A stretch of DNA of 64,000 nucleotides from Aspidapion aeneum (taxonomy: Eukaryota; Arthropoda; Insecta; Coleoptera; Brentidae): positions 61,483,471-61,547,470 of the forward strand of contig OY755046.1 of assembly GCA_963576565.1 (NCBI GenBank), written 5' to 3'. The position numbers and the translations under genes were made by a program. The notes beneath the pieces are model-generated. The model made no database searches, was not told where the DNA came from, and saw only the letters and a list, made by a program, of their open reading frames with translations. Below are positions 59,301 to 63,407 of this stretch, one piece after another. How positions within the stretch are numbered: the stretch's first letter is position 1; every line of letters begins with the position of its first letter.

Positions 59301-62300
59301 TAAAATTCTGTGCCTAATAAAAAGTGCTCTACATGATTCTGGTTGGTTTACATTAGATATAAACTGCACAGTTTTTTTTTGAAGAGTGATCTGAGGATAA
59401 TACCTAAGAGATACTGACTTGCAGTACCCCAGAATGGAATACCATAACCCAAGTGAGAGTGGAAGAGAGCAAAATAAACTGTTATTGCCATGTCCTCACC
59501 CAACTCCGCTCTTGCACACCTAACTGCAAAACACCCAGACGAAAGTTTTTTACTTAATTTTATTATATGATCTTCAAATTTCAGAGAACAGTCAATCTGC
59601 AAACCCAGAAATTTCGTAACTCCTTCTTGCTGTAATGGAATAAAACCTAAGCTAATATTTTCTATTTGACACTTAAAACCTAAAATACTGGTTTTTTCTA
59701 TATTAAAACACAGTCGATTGGAGTCGCACCAATCCTTGATTTTTTTAAGATCCCGTTCGATGCAAGCGCTCAGAATGTTAATGTCTTTATGATGCCATAA
59801 AACTGAGGTATATATCCTAAGTTTAACTAAATCATTAATATATATTAAAAAAGAGCAATGGTCCCAAAACGGAACCCTGAGGCACCCCACAGTTAATACT
59901 CAAAAAAGAAGATCGTAATTCGACACCAGCAACCGATTGCTTGCGAAAAGCAAGGTATGATTTCAACCATGACAAAACGTCGAATTGTTGGATAATCCTC
60001 CAGTCCTCACGATTTCTATAGTTTTCTGAAAATCAAGTCGCCAGAGGTAGCAGTCGACGTGATCAAGAATGCAATTTTGACAGTACCAACAAACAAGCGG
60101 AATGACATCTTTGACAACTGGTTTAAGCGGATACAAAAGTGCATTAATTTTCGTGGAGAATACTTTAAGATACAACAAAGTCTTTAACAGGTACAGTCTA
60201 AATTATACGCATTTGTAATGACGTCACCAGGTGAGAAAAAAACGTATGGAATAGATTCTTTTTTATATTAAATTTACTATCGTTGTTGGGCCCAATTTTG
60301 TTTCATCTGCGGCTCGCTGTATCACATTCTCAAATTGAAGTGGGATTCTATTTCGGACTTGTTCCCTTTCCAGTTGAAAAAAAGCCAATATATTTAAAAT
60401 TATCAGGTGCGATTGTTCATTGTATCTATTATATTTGTTTCTCGGCATTTTAAAACTTTTTAAAATAATTTCCGACAAGTTGACAAACTCATGTTTTTGA
60501 TTTACAGTGACGGATACTTCACATAACCTACCTATTTAAAAAATGATCAGAGACACAACTTTTTTTAAAAAGTTTATTGTCACCGCTGTTTATAATATAC
60601 TAAACAAAGACATCGAAGAAATAATGTTATTTCTTCGATGACAAAGATAAACAAAAATGACGTCATTACAAATGCGTAGAATTTGAACTATCCCAAGTAA
60701 CATTTGCCAGCAAGGTTGCCAGCGCCTTTCCTTAAAACCATTAGTTTCAATGTTTGGTCGCTAGCACATTCCCATTACGCTTATATACCCCTTAGACCTC
60801 CTAAATGGGACTCCCCAATTGGTGGTGGCAACCTATGTATTAAACTCATTATAAAACCATAAGAAATAAACGCTAGCTTCGCCCTCTGGCGGTTAAACCA
60901 GTATAGAACCTTTTTGAGCATAAAACTATTATGCCAGGTTCTAAAAGCAACTCAGAAACGTCCTCTATCCTGTTATAAAACTAGATTGGGTAATTTGGTA
61001 TCCTGGCAATTCTGTTGAATACCATAATACCTTTAGAGTAAAGAATTTTTCCTATAAAAGCTTTAGCGATATTGTAGATTCACAATGGCTATATAAATAA
61101 ATTTAGGTCATAAAATTGCCAAAAATGTCAGAGTCCCAAAATTATTGTATCACATAAAAATATACCTATATATGAGGAGTTTGTCGTTTTGTGGATCATC
61201 AAATTGCCTGCCAGACTTATTTTTCTGATAAAATCGTATCTGAAAAGCTCTCAAAACAAGCGCGCCAGCTCACAAATGCTTTTTAATAGTTTTTTGATAA
61301 CTAATCAACAAATATTTAAAATAAAAAAAAATCATTTACACTATTCACCATTAAAAAAGTCTGTTTGGTTTACATAAATCAAAATTAAAGTAAAATTATT
61401 GTTAAAAAACACTGCTAAAATGACTAGATAAATATTTTCTGTTTACAATATTTTTAAAATAATTCTATATACGCCATTATCGTTTTATAGTGGTCACTTG
61501 GTTTTATTTGTTACTCTATCGCAACAAGGATTTTTGAGTGCGCTTATGAAACCAATAAAAAAGAGAAGGTAAACATAGTGAACATAACCTCACTTAAATT
61601 TTTTGTATTTGTTTTTTAAACTGTTGTGTTAAATTTAAATGTTTTTATCGTGCAATTTGCACACAATCAGGAGGGCCAGTGCAATAATATCCGTTGTGCC
61701 TGCAGGTTGGAGGGAAACCTCTTATATTGGCCGTTTAAACAGGCCTTATCTAGGCTTGGGTGCCCTACCCAGGAGGATAATAAATAATCAATCTTGCAAT
61801 AGGTAGGTACCAATCTGTACTAGTACTAGTAAAAACTAAAATACGAAAGTATTTATTTACTTCTGTTAGAACCCTTAAGGAAACAAAGTTTTATATGACC
61901 GCCTATTTAAATAATATTTAATATGCAGCTATGGGTAACCAAAAATACAAAAGAATTAAGTTTACCTTTAAGCCTTCCAATAAAACCTGTTTAAAATGCC
62001 TAAAAGTAATGGCAAAAACCAAAAGTTTAAAGTTTATATTTACCACTCTTAAAAACCTTAAAGAAACTAGGTTCTATATGGCCGCCTATATAATCATATT
62101 TACTATTAAACTACTGGTAACTACAAAAACAATAGGATATAAGGTAACCTTTTGGCTCTATTATAAAACACTTTTGTTATGACCTAAAGTAATGAAAAAA
62201 ACTAAAAGACCAAAGTTTTTATTTATTTCTTTTTAAAAACTTTCGGTAAAAGGGTTTTATAAGACCATCTTTATAAATCAGAAATCAATAAAACCAAAAG

Positions 62301-62685
62301 TATCTAAAAGGAACAGAAGAACACTTTTTGGTTGTATAACACCTCTTTAGGTAATTGGCAATATAAATTACCTTTTTGTAGCCAAATTGATCCTAAAAGC
62401 CATAACAGCACCCTCTAAATAACCTTGGAACCAAATTAATAGAACCTTGAGTGGTAATAATGTTACTTGGGATATCTACTGTTTTATTCCAGCTGAATTG
62501 TATTAACCAAACACGCAGCTTTTCCTGTGGAAGATCTAAGCTTGAGAACCCTGTAAAAGAAGATCACTTACCAGCTTAACAATGGGTTGGTTTAAGCTGG
62601 GTTCCTGCTTGATGGGATCTTTCAGTTCTTGTTTGATGGGTTTAATGTCTTCTTTGGTATCAGGTTTTCCTGCCAGTCCTTTAAT
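29855..62685 (-). CDS. unrecognised low-complexity nuclear-type protein gene, 3' part (5' end off window)
   Basis: Exons on the minus strand: 62685-62572, 40855-40553, the repeated-exon array to 39524, 39170-38992, 37323-37074, 34706-34579, 33162-33008 and 32364-29855 (stop). All have GT-AG borders and compatible phases. The protein is disordered in style: Pro/Lys/Glu-rich with AT-hook-like or NLS-like basic runs (GPGPGRKKRKVQ), PPPPK runs, an EPEPEPEPEP run, four NTQEM repeats and a Tyr/Asn/Gln-rich stretch near the C-terminus. Nine I-K-x-E tetrapeptides (IKQE, IKVE, IKKE, IKEE, IKTE types) match the SUMO-acceptor consensus. No catalytic domain is seen in the visible part. A nuclear scaffold or chromatin role is an inference from composition only. 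The transcript crosses the 21.7-kb intron filled with nested transposons. Confidence 0.8.
33008..33162 (-). CDS. internal exon, acidic with IKVEP motif
   Basis: 155 nt, phase 2 in and phase 1 out. Encodes FQSIEMEEIKVEPAEMEES and an MDSNMDMGQ stretch; IKVE is a consensus SUMO site within an acidic context. Donor GTAAGT, acceptor TTTTTCAG. Confidence 0.82.
33335..34268. repeat. tandem duplication, 484-bp period, in an intron
   Basis: 33335-33751 and 33819-34268 are near-identical (CGTGGCTAATCGG, CCTCACGGGGGTCCAAGATC, CATCGATCGATGAAAGTATC). The first unit lacks about 35 bp after CAGAACAC. No coding frame; probably a duplicated transposon fragment. Confidence 0.85.
34579..34706 (-). CDS. internal exon, basic to neutral
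   Basis: 128 nt, phase 0 in and phase 2 out. Encodes SFPGRKGTRSRPNVKVPRFY, then DPGDATIVRVPH, the least repetitive part of the protein and the best probe for homologues. Acceptor GTAACAG, donor GTAATA (weaker). Confidence 0.82.
34872..36284. mobile_element. foldback element of the TA/CAGGGTGTC family
   Basis: Left terminus TACAGTGTGTCCCATTTTCG, right terminus its complement (CGAAAATGGGACACGCTGTA). The arms extend to about 35470 and back from about 35900, including GGAAATTTCCA on both. The left arm has about 90 extra bp. No transposase; the spacer has AT-rich filler only. Confidence 0.78.
36285..37073. other. intron sequence with an inverted 60-bp motif
   Basis: 36305-36425 and 36725-36860 share, in opposite orientation, words such as CTTTTGTTTTTGATTAGTC and CATACTCGTCTTTTG. 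This suggests another degraded foldback. Otherwise nothing is recognised up to the exon at 37074. Confidence 0.4.
37074..37323 (-). CDS. internal exon with basic nuclear-localisation run
   Basis: 250 nt, phase 2 in and phase 0 out. Contains LNKDNINDPLDLLVPVHAE, a PPPPK run and GPGPGRKKRKVQDEESEE, a strong candidate nuclear localisation signal followed by an acidic patch typical of CK2 sites. Confidence 0.85.
37600..37930. repeat. element end and GC-rich unknown block
   Basis: 37610-37665 is the inverse of the element end at 15949 (CCCCATGTAGTTGCTTTTAT). 37735-37920 is strikingly GC-rich (CGGGTACGGGTCGACC, CCCCGGGATACGGGAG) and has no frame, tRNA-like boxes or repeats that I can identify. It may be a SINE or LINE 5' piece. 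Confidence 0.35.
37931..38880. mobile_element. foldback element (38025-38745) inserted in an older foldback arm
   Basis: TA-flanked CAGGGTGTCTGTAAAAGG at 38026 and its complement ending at 38744 bound a palindromic element with about 120-bp arms. The sequence outside (37931-38024 and 38746-38880) is continuous with the right arm of the 7331-9733 element (GAGAGTTTCAAAACACGGTATCAC, then ACAAAATCGACG), so this is an insertion into a fragment of that family. Confidence 0.7.
38992..39170 (-). CDS. internal exon, proline/lysine-rich
   Basis: 179 nt, phase 0 in and phase 2 out. Encodes KKPGPKSKTLPYLEPP and VVPPPKPPPPSRASTSKAP. It directly follows the repeated-exon array, and its phase-0 start fits the phase-0 end of every array copy. 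Confidence 0.83.
39524..39665 (-). pseudogene. array exon copy 6, degenerate
   Basis: 142 nt between the same kinds of splice borders (donor GTGAGT). TGA interrupts the frame after the QTIST residues and a central part is deleted. Probably skipped. It is the 3'-most recognisable copy. Confidence 0.65.
39680..39848 (-). CDS. array exon copy 5 (47-nt internal deletion)
   Basis: 169 nt. A 47-nt deletion near its 5' end shifts the frame if its own acceptor is used, but the shift is cancelled when the preceding 14 nt are retained with copy 4. The 3' part (GMGWKGVSPHFKLNIP) remains open. Confidence 0.6.
39863..40078 (-). CDS. array exon copy 4
   Basis: 216 nt, open, phase 0 both ends. Reading on through the next 14 nt stays open into copy 5: together 40078-39680 is 399 nt, a multiple of three, so copies 4 and 5 could be used as one composite exon. 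Confidence 0.75.
40093..40308 (-). CDS. array exon copy 3
   Basis: 216 nt, open, phase 0 both ends. Nearly identical to copy 4 over its length. The 14-nt interval before it is GTAAGTTCTTTTAG. Confidence 0.75.
40323..40538 (-). CDS. array exon copy 2
   Basis: 216 nt, 72 codons, open, phase 0 both ends, starting FDNNPVKGKAPVKEPH. It is the most diverged of the full-length copies (GMAWKEVLSYFKLNLPE). It is separated from copy 1 by GTAAGTTTTTTTAG. Confidence 0.75.
40553..40855 (-). CDS. array exon copy 1 (5'-most, longest)
   Basis: 303 nt, 101 codons, phase 0 both ends. A unique 5' part carries three KEKxPVKE-type repeats, then the shared block NPRQK...SGKEATAPTPPTTRNKD and GWKEVFPHSKLNLPG, ending LRQKDK. 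Its acceptor has a strong pyrimidine tract (CTTCCTTTTTTTAG), unlike those of the later copies. Confidence 0.85.
41965..42450 (+). repeat. BEL/Pao 5' LTR
   Basis: 486 bp, near-identical to 56303-56785. It should hold the promoter and start of the element's transcript. An AATAAA-like CCAATAAAATTC is at about 42182. A GGTGAGTG at about 42304 could act as a splice donor. Confidence 0.93.
42451..42882. other. BEL/Pao leader, left part
   Basis: Non-coding leader between the 5' LTR and the errantivirus. It continues at 50551-50662, giving about 544 nt before the gag-pol ATG. Contains TACGTAGTACG-type palindromes near 42640 and no open frame. Confidence 0.6.
42883..43099 (-). repeat. errantivirus 3' LTR (minus orientation)
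   Basis: 217 bp, no difference seen from the other LTR. The env stop codon (43083-43081) lies inside it, so the LTR also codes for the last residues of Env. AATAAA occurs on the minus strand near its end (TTTCAAATAAAAAG). Confidence 0.92.
43081..44652 (-). CDS. errantivirus Env, F-protein-like
   Basis: Open frame of about 520 residues. RKKRG near residue 110 is a furin-type cleavage site followed by a glycine-rich fusion-peptide-like segment, in the arrangement of insect errantivirus and baculovirus F-type fusion proteins. A heptad-like region, several Cys residues and N-x-S/T sites follow. A membrane segment (IILTLCLAVILIFIFIFYFW) is close to the end with a basic cytoplasmic tail. There is no usable ATG at the start. 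In frame upstream lies a hydrophobic FLILSLLTLT, and CATTCCAG could be the acceptor of a spliced env mRNA, as in gypsy. The stop lies in the 3' LTR. Confidence 0.88.
   Translation of the reverse strand, partial: RFLILSLLTLTNLNQALQVNRLDNNGFYTEEISPSLVVSHYHTMYIPFNMTKIKTSLSQLFTTNSLFLSPLVNQVNNTLLKIQFQFLESCLNDTYNTYEKLNSLENNELRKKRGLFNLLGSGIKFVTGNLDNTDLDTITQNLQILKQNQINTMHKINDLSSFAGNIINKFQENVNIINKNAKCIRFEILKLNNEITLLLSMQNQILQISKLNKFLEKMLRMISFAHLQTLDLEILNVNEIREIWQYLTAHYPKNSLWPLKHLSELTLICKTGLILLKDMSIIVVKIPIFEKYSCSLKIVYPIPNNESKILISPSKYYCNNLWYQQCSEINSNWICFNPIAHSCLLPKNCPFATVKNNFQIHTLTYKSGLLFCTKNSETIYENCFQFQKTTLQNCYLINSQCDIIINQNKYSLSINNISVSLPDIIKLPETNLSINLQIRHLENPQKMQEDLLDPLVLQELNFESQNYIILTLCLAVILIFIFIFYFWRKQKTSKTKNIPLRVLQKLINEDVDETKGGGVISLE
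44591..48331 (-). CDS. errantivirus Pol (protease, RT, RNase H, integrase)
   Basis: Read in the -1 frame after Gag. The first ATG (48178) lies inside the protease, so translation must come by frameshift. Protease ITILIDSGASDSII is just upstream of that ATG. RT: FRLVIDYRRLNDETI, LDLAQGFHQIEM, active site YMDDVVIFS. RNase H: ILTTDASNIALGSVLSQ, YSTIEKELLAI, ETDHNPLVW. Integrase: HHCC finger (HKSNHNGITETYNHLKQKYY, CEICLQNK), core D at MDVFR, D at TDKGTEFDNN and E at SPIERLHS. Then a basic tail. All catalytic residues that I can check are present. Its end overlaps the start of env. Confidence 0.93.
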   Translation of the reverse strand, partial: KFSGNSLGSPVDLNNVARQIELPYFYLPKTQITILIDSGASDSIISPKIAKMYPDNIFFEPFEVTACRKTYKENQNLKLNLLQELGINENFKMRVLDWHKDFDALIGSRDLKNLNGIVDFENRILTLNKINIPFSLAYNEPLKQPIQNFHVNSLIVPVNYKKGTALLPSFSINDHIIPDSLVKIENGFCKIPNPNPNVNINFHDRVKVIPQEQFDIIDPPNQYNTAFDPDTQLRLDHLTPLEKSKILPLCKEFKDIMYNENCDLSFTSQTKHFIRTTNDRPIYVKSFRHPPAMNAEIQSQIQKLLDNKIIRPSISPYSAPVWIVPKKADASGKKKFRLVIDYRRLNDETIEDKWPLPRIDEILDNLGKCTYFTTLDLAQGFHQIEMDPKSIEKTAFTVNNGHFEYLRMPFGLKNAPATFQRMMDEVLRDYLYKFCFVYMDDVVIFSKSLSEHIDHIRIIFKKLKEVNLKIQPDKSEFLQKEVAFLGHIITPEGIKPNPMKIDAIIRYPIPRTQKEIKSFLGLVGYYRRFIKNFSKITFPLTRCLRKGSEINIKNQEYQNAFQKCKELITNSPVLQYPDFTKPFILTTDASNIALGSVLSQNNKPIAYYSRTLNSAEKNYSTIEKELLAILESTKHFRPYLYGQKFTIETDHNPLVWLSKIQEPNSRLIRWKLKLEEYNFEIKYKKGKENVVADALSRIDINTHETNDVMSISPNVDHSVADLTDFNLSDYVINEIYQETQTNLTRLNEMTKPSTSNLNPSQPIETDKVQNDNDSDVTVHSNNDTDGKYLPISELPLNYATNRLIIDYGKEYKHFHTNPFKKNHNFVRINKDQQQGCILKILKEIVKPDSLFTVYIPNNELKLEFQRIVSSILNPHAKLIFSNIYVTDVINTEQQTEIIANYHKSNHNGITETYNHLKQKYYWPKLRDSITNFINTCEICLQNKYERHPYKIAYEGPLLAEKPFKTLHMDVFRFSNCQFLTIIDSFSKYAQAYFISDRNAVTILSKLRHYFSHHNTCQKIVTDKGTEFDNNLLKEFCQLFCIDLHYTTPANSSSNSPIERLHSTLLEKLRILKMQNPDETPQNIMTSAILIYNQSIHSTTGCSPFSILYGPYVNEPNINNDLTLFEQYNEQRKKELIPFHDQVFKKAYQKQLHTTQKQNKNTEEPPQIQKDQTIFRKNTLRNKMNPQFIPTKVTNVNKNVITGISKTKPINTHVRKIKRLRKKPKSFQVPDPVPPDIDEPQPGPSGQ
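48292..49947 (-). CDS. errantivirus Gag, 551 residues
   Basis: The capsid-like core at about residues 145-300 (LPTFDGSQSHLESFL, YFGNSIEQQKLVLSAIKSKL, ALRQKFGDP) follows the Ty3/Gypsy Gag pattern. The C-terminal third is Asn/Gln/Pro/Phe-rich (FNPFMQPFSNPQF) followed by YEQTYEQTYEQ repeats. No CCHC knuckle is seen, as in other errantiviruses. An ATG is also present seven residues in, so the exact start is uncertain. It overlaps pol by about 40 nt in the -1 frame. Confidence 0.9.
   Translation of the reverse strand: MTFLMPRRLKNILEKNKTKLGLGAENKKENVKTEIENYLASLKKPSLNLNFEQISSLQSSLRNLSGQSTSRLDTQQQLESIEESLEENTENNLENRFLENFDSLNFANLNTSFNSSLSSVSSNQLDNTLQNEELSNTMENLKFYTSLLPTFDGSQSHLESFLISVQEFYELYFGNSIEQQKLVLSAIKSKLVGKAQNFLLERPDLNTFEKIKLALRQKFGDPINHEILMQELQYIKIDANEDILQFIDRLKAFCQRIFGKIQCEVADNAQKLLLISQVEKVSVLILTANSPDSLKTLLMLKTPATLDEAYKDVMSNNIVEAQVNFTSNNSNLHKGNNSFLKPNNNFRQNQNFNRNPQTNQIRPKPPQQRFNPFMQPFSNPQFTRQFNFNPPFNSQFRQPNFNFNQPRPFQNQPQNFQNFGRPTNAFAPQNKPILDKPTPMSTSTIGPSRQHYQRPPYNRPSGIFKPSGFLTNVETYPEQTYEQNYEQTYEQTCENQTYNNYSEENPDYFYDPHFYNEEPTSQQENCSYEHNLQTNAASENFQETALDPPST
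48325..48331 (-). promoter_or_regulatory. candidate -1 ribosomal frameshift heptamer
   Basis: A AAT TTT is in register with the gag frame (codons GAA AAT TTT) and fits the X XXY YYZ rule. After slipping, the pol frame is open through the protease, while gag ends 33 nt later. A downstream structure was not worked out. Confidence 0.6.
50314..50331 (-). other. errantivirus primer-binding site
   Basis: TTGGCGCTGCGAACAGGA on the minus strand follows directly on the 5' LTR and shares its final T. TGG is complementary to a tRNA CCA end, as is normal for gypsy-group elements. I did not assign the tRNA. Confidence 0.6.
50330..50546 (-). repeat. errantivirus 5' LTR (minus orientation)
   Basis: 217 bp. 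Promoter-side LTR for the minus-strand transcript. It contains no clear TATA box; ATATATGCACCC lies mid-LTR. Confidence 0.92.
50663..56089 (+). CDS. BEL/Pao Gag-Pol polyprotein, 1808 residues, intact
   Basis: Domains in order, with approximate residues. Gag core of the DUF1759 type (115-290; PCFNGNVKKWPTFYDVY, then FQHLLTFLEGEP). Cys/His zinc knuckles (365-435; CKLCNNSFHPLSQC, CINCLRSNH, CRVCRHRHHSLIH). A17-type aspartic protease (about 543, ALLDSGSQANLIS). Reverse transcriptase (about 800-1010; DIKQHFLQIQI, active site FMDDICCG at about 956). RNase H-like (about 1130, GFCDASELGYA). H2C2 integrase zinc finger (1447-1489) and integrase core with D, D (ITSDRGSNF, about 1584) and E (about 1629). 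C-terminal DUF5641-like part (LGRIVSVHPGRDNHIRVATV). Asn/Gln/Ser-rich linker at 435-520. No env follows. A single frame without stops indicates a young copy. Confidence 0.95.
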   Translation: MSLKKLENQRKVSISRITETYNLGTKAKSDSSSLPIFKAFYESLDDHYEQFKNIHNDIIGLLKDDDNDEFEVQDKIRKDTDLFYHQAKVLFSSLCSDSVHSNFTPATSHYSRSDDLGPLKVPCFNGNVKKWPTFYDVYSCLVHENSNYSDIRKFQHLLTFLEGEPLNILSSIKLTASNYAIAWKVLTDRYQNKRLLASTYWNSIYYANSLKGNQSAKDLRVLVDTFSENIAALENLEFPVTSWCFCLFSILLSKIDQTTRTAFELKYSTTEIPTYQNLIQFLINQCRALETVQLSPQNTQMQPSTSKQQKPNYSNSSNQKYNSYSNNQYKSSPPSNFLAHTHAQVANKQSNIQFRQNQQPYKCKLCNNSFHPLSQCGVFISKSPSDRFTYVKQQSLCINCLRSNHQVIDCSSTYNCRVCRHRHHSLIHLSQTTDSIRQNSSQSFVNSSQNSNQNSNLNQRFNSNQVAVPSTGTNLSYQNSNSSLSQQNPSFVQPSSNSIQINSNPNTSTNQYSSLSTLTPRTTVLLATIKLEVLDSRGNYQPVRALLDSGSQANLISEACLNRLGLPRNKISIPVLGLNQSSSATNGISTCTIRALGQQEPTFSIQVFVLPKLCSNIPSIQVDSSNWSHISNLKLADNQFYNPGPIDLLLGAQLYTEIVQSGRIPGPHGLPSAFETVFGWVLMGQTQNINISPQVNSYFTSCEQSLDFNIRRFWELESIKSKTFLSPEEKRCEEIFQKTTTRDISGRFTVNLPFRHIDPPDLGDTYSVAYRLFLSLESRLIKNSNFYSMYSDFMREYLKNGHMSLIPRSEPRPQLCSYLPHHGVLRLDKSTTKLRVVFNPSIKGSKGLSMNETLLIGPKLQADISEILLKFRFYSIVFLTDIKQHFLQIQINPIHRDYQRLLWRFDPNEPLQEYRLNTVTFGVSSSPYLAIRTLRELAILEAKNYPEASQVLLNNIFMDDICCGANSLEGALSLQKDLIALLKLGKFELRKWASNNPKLLSHLSPADCQIPVTFEDDSSTSIKVLGLQWHPSTDTFTYSCTPCEKPCTKRNILSAIAKIWDPIGFLSPVSFLAKVIMQKLWLCKTDWDEIPPDPIKTLWNQFNNQLTTLSNLCIPRHIFSNNIQRCQLLGFCDASELGYASCVYVRVELPNKIIKTALVMGKSRVAPLHTISIPRLELLGATLLADLLELVIRTYSSLLVIDEILAFSDSQVTLHWVTSSPHKWKTFVANRVSRIQETIPEVPWYHITSLENPADCASRGLSPNNLINHPLWFHGPPWITLPTTEWQIQRFINERSLGVPDEVLKEEKPENSVVLTAEIQNQNFFDRLIDKISNLNTIQKIICHFLRLIHNRKTSVDPLSGVFSAFELHKALLVLVKRVQEECFSDIIQKIQNTQLLPKPFRKLAPFLDELGFLRVGGRLRHSQLSFEAKHPLLLPKSHRLTQLIIIQTHNENLHPGINTVQYLIRQKFWIMSSRRAIQRVLLKCIPCFRLKPKPYTPYMSDLPSFRTSQLKCFSHVCLDYAGPIKTFVGQRRRGAQVGKSYIAVFVDTSVKAIHIELVSDLTTEACIAALRRFVARRGTCVQITSDRGSNFVGAIKELHNLSKLASESLKIKWCLNSPGAPHLNGLAEAGVKSIKTHLYRVIGDQILTFEELYTLLAQIEALLNSRPLCEQSSDPNDLTSLTPGHFLTMELLNSCPDPDLSTLKVNTLKRWQLIQRIHADFWKRWKLEYLNTLQQRSKWSDPSVEIKLDTLVLIKDETRPPLHWLLGRIVSVHPGRDNHIRVATVKTQHGLFTRPVVKLCPLPLDAH
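56303..56785 (+). repeat. BEL/Pao 3' LTR
   Basis: 483 bp. Followed by target duplication TGGTC and then by LINE sequence that continues the reading broken at 41964. Confidence 0.93.
56815..57799 (+). mobile_element. Penelope-like element, 5'-truncated, with inverted terminal repeats
   Basis: Flanked by a 13-bp duplication TCCTTCTTAATTA (56802-56814 and 57800-57812) within the LINE. 56853-57018 is mirrored by 57636-57799 (GCTTTCGGGCTGTTCGG, ATGGCATCTTCAGGAGATG), the inverted pLTR arrangement known for Penelope. Between them only the C-terminal GIY-YIG part of the protein remains. Confidence 0.9.
56821..57723 (+). pseudogene. Penelope-like protein, C-terminal GIY-YIG endonuclease part
   Basis: A 300-codon open frame. 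The real homology starts at about residue 90: FLPYIPRVTDRIGRIL, KHNIKTIFKP, then GVYRIPCTCGSVYIGTTKRS with GVY and YIG as the GIY-YIG core, R at TRIKEHK, and E in LYREAIEIHKH. The reverse transcriptase is missing, so it is a fragment; the first 80 and last 30 residues are readings of the terminal repeats. No start codon of its own is needed. Confidence 0.88.
58854..59967 (-). mobile_element. Jockey-like LINE copy B, from a tandem duplication
   Basis: Matches copy A from 41771 (TAACAGAAAAAAAAACTAAACG) to its 5' end, without the BEL/Pao and Penelope insertions, so it shows both empty sites: TATGGTCTTTTC at about 59040 and TCCTTCTTAATTT at about 59060. The frame is broken at about 59230, 59385 and 59810 (with a deletion of about 30 bp in the FADD region). 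It joins mariner on both sides, so the duplicated unit was LINE plus mariner. Confidence 0.85.
59968..60190 (+). mobile_element. mariner 3' fragment, second copy
   Basis: Same sequence as 58737-58853 (GTCGAATTGTTGGATAATCC) but continuing about 100 bp further to the element's end (TTTGACAACTGGTTTAAGCG). It is the right-hand flank of the tandem duplication. Confidence 0.75.
60194..60688. mobile_element. Tc1/mariner-type element with 33-bp terminal repeats
   Basis: TA-flanked. Left end CAGTCTAAATTATACGC followed by ATTTGTAATGACGTCA, with the mirror image at the right end. The minus-strand frame at 60263-60478 (71 codons) has an HTH-like run (IQRAADETKLGPTTIVNLI) typical of the N-terminal DNA-binding domain of IS630/Tc1-type transposases. 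The catalytic domain is absent. Each terminal repeat includes a CRE palindrome. Confidence 0.75.
60691..62472. mobile_element. TA-flanked element with TCCCAAGTAAC ends, copy 2 (inverted)
   Basis: The reverse complement of 10562-12315 over its whole length (1782 against 1754 bp), with scattered changes, TA at both ends and the same A/T-rich internal repeats. The left TA is shared with the neighbouring element at 60194-60688. The 83-codon frame at 61931-62182 corresponds to 10880-11104 and is not considered a gene. Confidence 0.75.
62572..62685 (-). CDS. 5'-most visible exon of the unrecognised gene
   Basis: 114 nt, 38 codons, phase 0 both ends. Encodes IKPIKQELKDPIKQEP, two overlapping-style IKQE SUMO motifs, then NQPIVKL. 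Phase and style (VKL followed by VKEP) join it to the exon at 40855. The gene continues beyond 64000. Confidence 0.75.
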
Positions 62686-62856
62686 CTGTTAAAAATTAAA
62701 TTAAATAAAAATTATAGAATTCTATAAAAAGCTAAGATTGATATTCTACCTTAGAGTAAGAAAAATATTTTACCAATCTACGAAAATCATTTTGTTTTTT
62801 TTGATTTTTACCTTCCGAACCCTTGCAGCTAGCCTACAGAAGGCATTGTTTTCGAT

Positions 62857-63407
62857 TTAAAAATAAATAGATCCAGGACGGATCTGCCACCTTCCTGGCT
62901 AGCCTATTATCAAACTTCAAGTGAAGCCATGATAATGTATTAGCCTTGAAAACAGTTTTTTCTAAATATCTCAGAAACTAAAGCTCCTACGAAGTTTTTG
63001 GTTATAACACGAATTATTGAGCAAAATATAGTCTACTATATTTCGGACAGTGTATTGATACGATGCTTCGTTAAAAAGTTAGCATTTTTTAAAGTTTTGA
63101 AATGTCGCAGAATTGTCATTAGCATTAATGAATGGATTTTGACCAAAATCTTATCAGCTTGTAAGTGTCGAAAATAAATAAATAAATAAATAAATAAATT
63201 TTACCTGAAAATTTTATGAAAATCGGTATAGCGGTTTAGGAGCTATCGTGTTACGGACAGAAATAATATACACACACAGACAGACATCACGACGATATTG
63301 CTAGGATAGGTCAAAATACATCCAAATAACAGATTTTTGGCGTTATCTCAAAAAAAAATTTTTTTCGTCGAAAATAATACCTTCTCTAGCCATTGCTACG
63401 CGGGCTA
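62857..63407. repeat. dispersed repeat, uninterrupted copy
   Basis: Continuous version of the repeat split at 10487-14052. Contains an AAAT run at 63170-63197, then GGAGCTATCGTGTTACGGAC and an ACACACAGACAGACA run, like the 3' regions of RTE-type LINEs. No coding frame. Confidence 0.6.
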
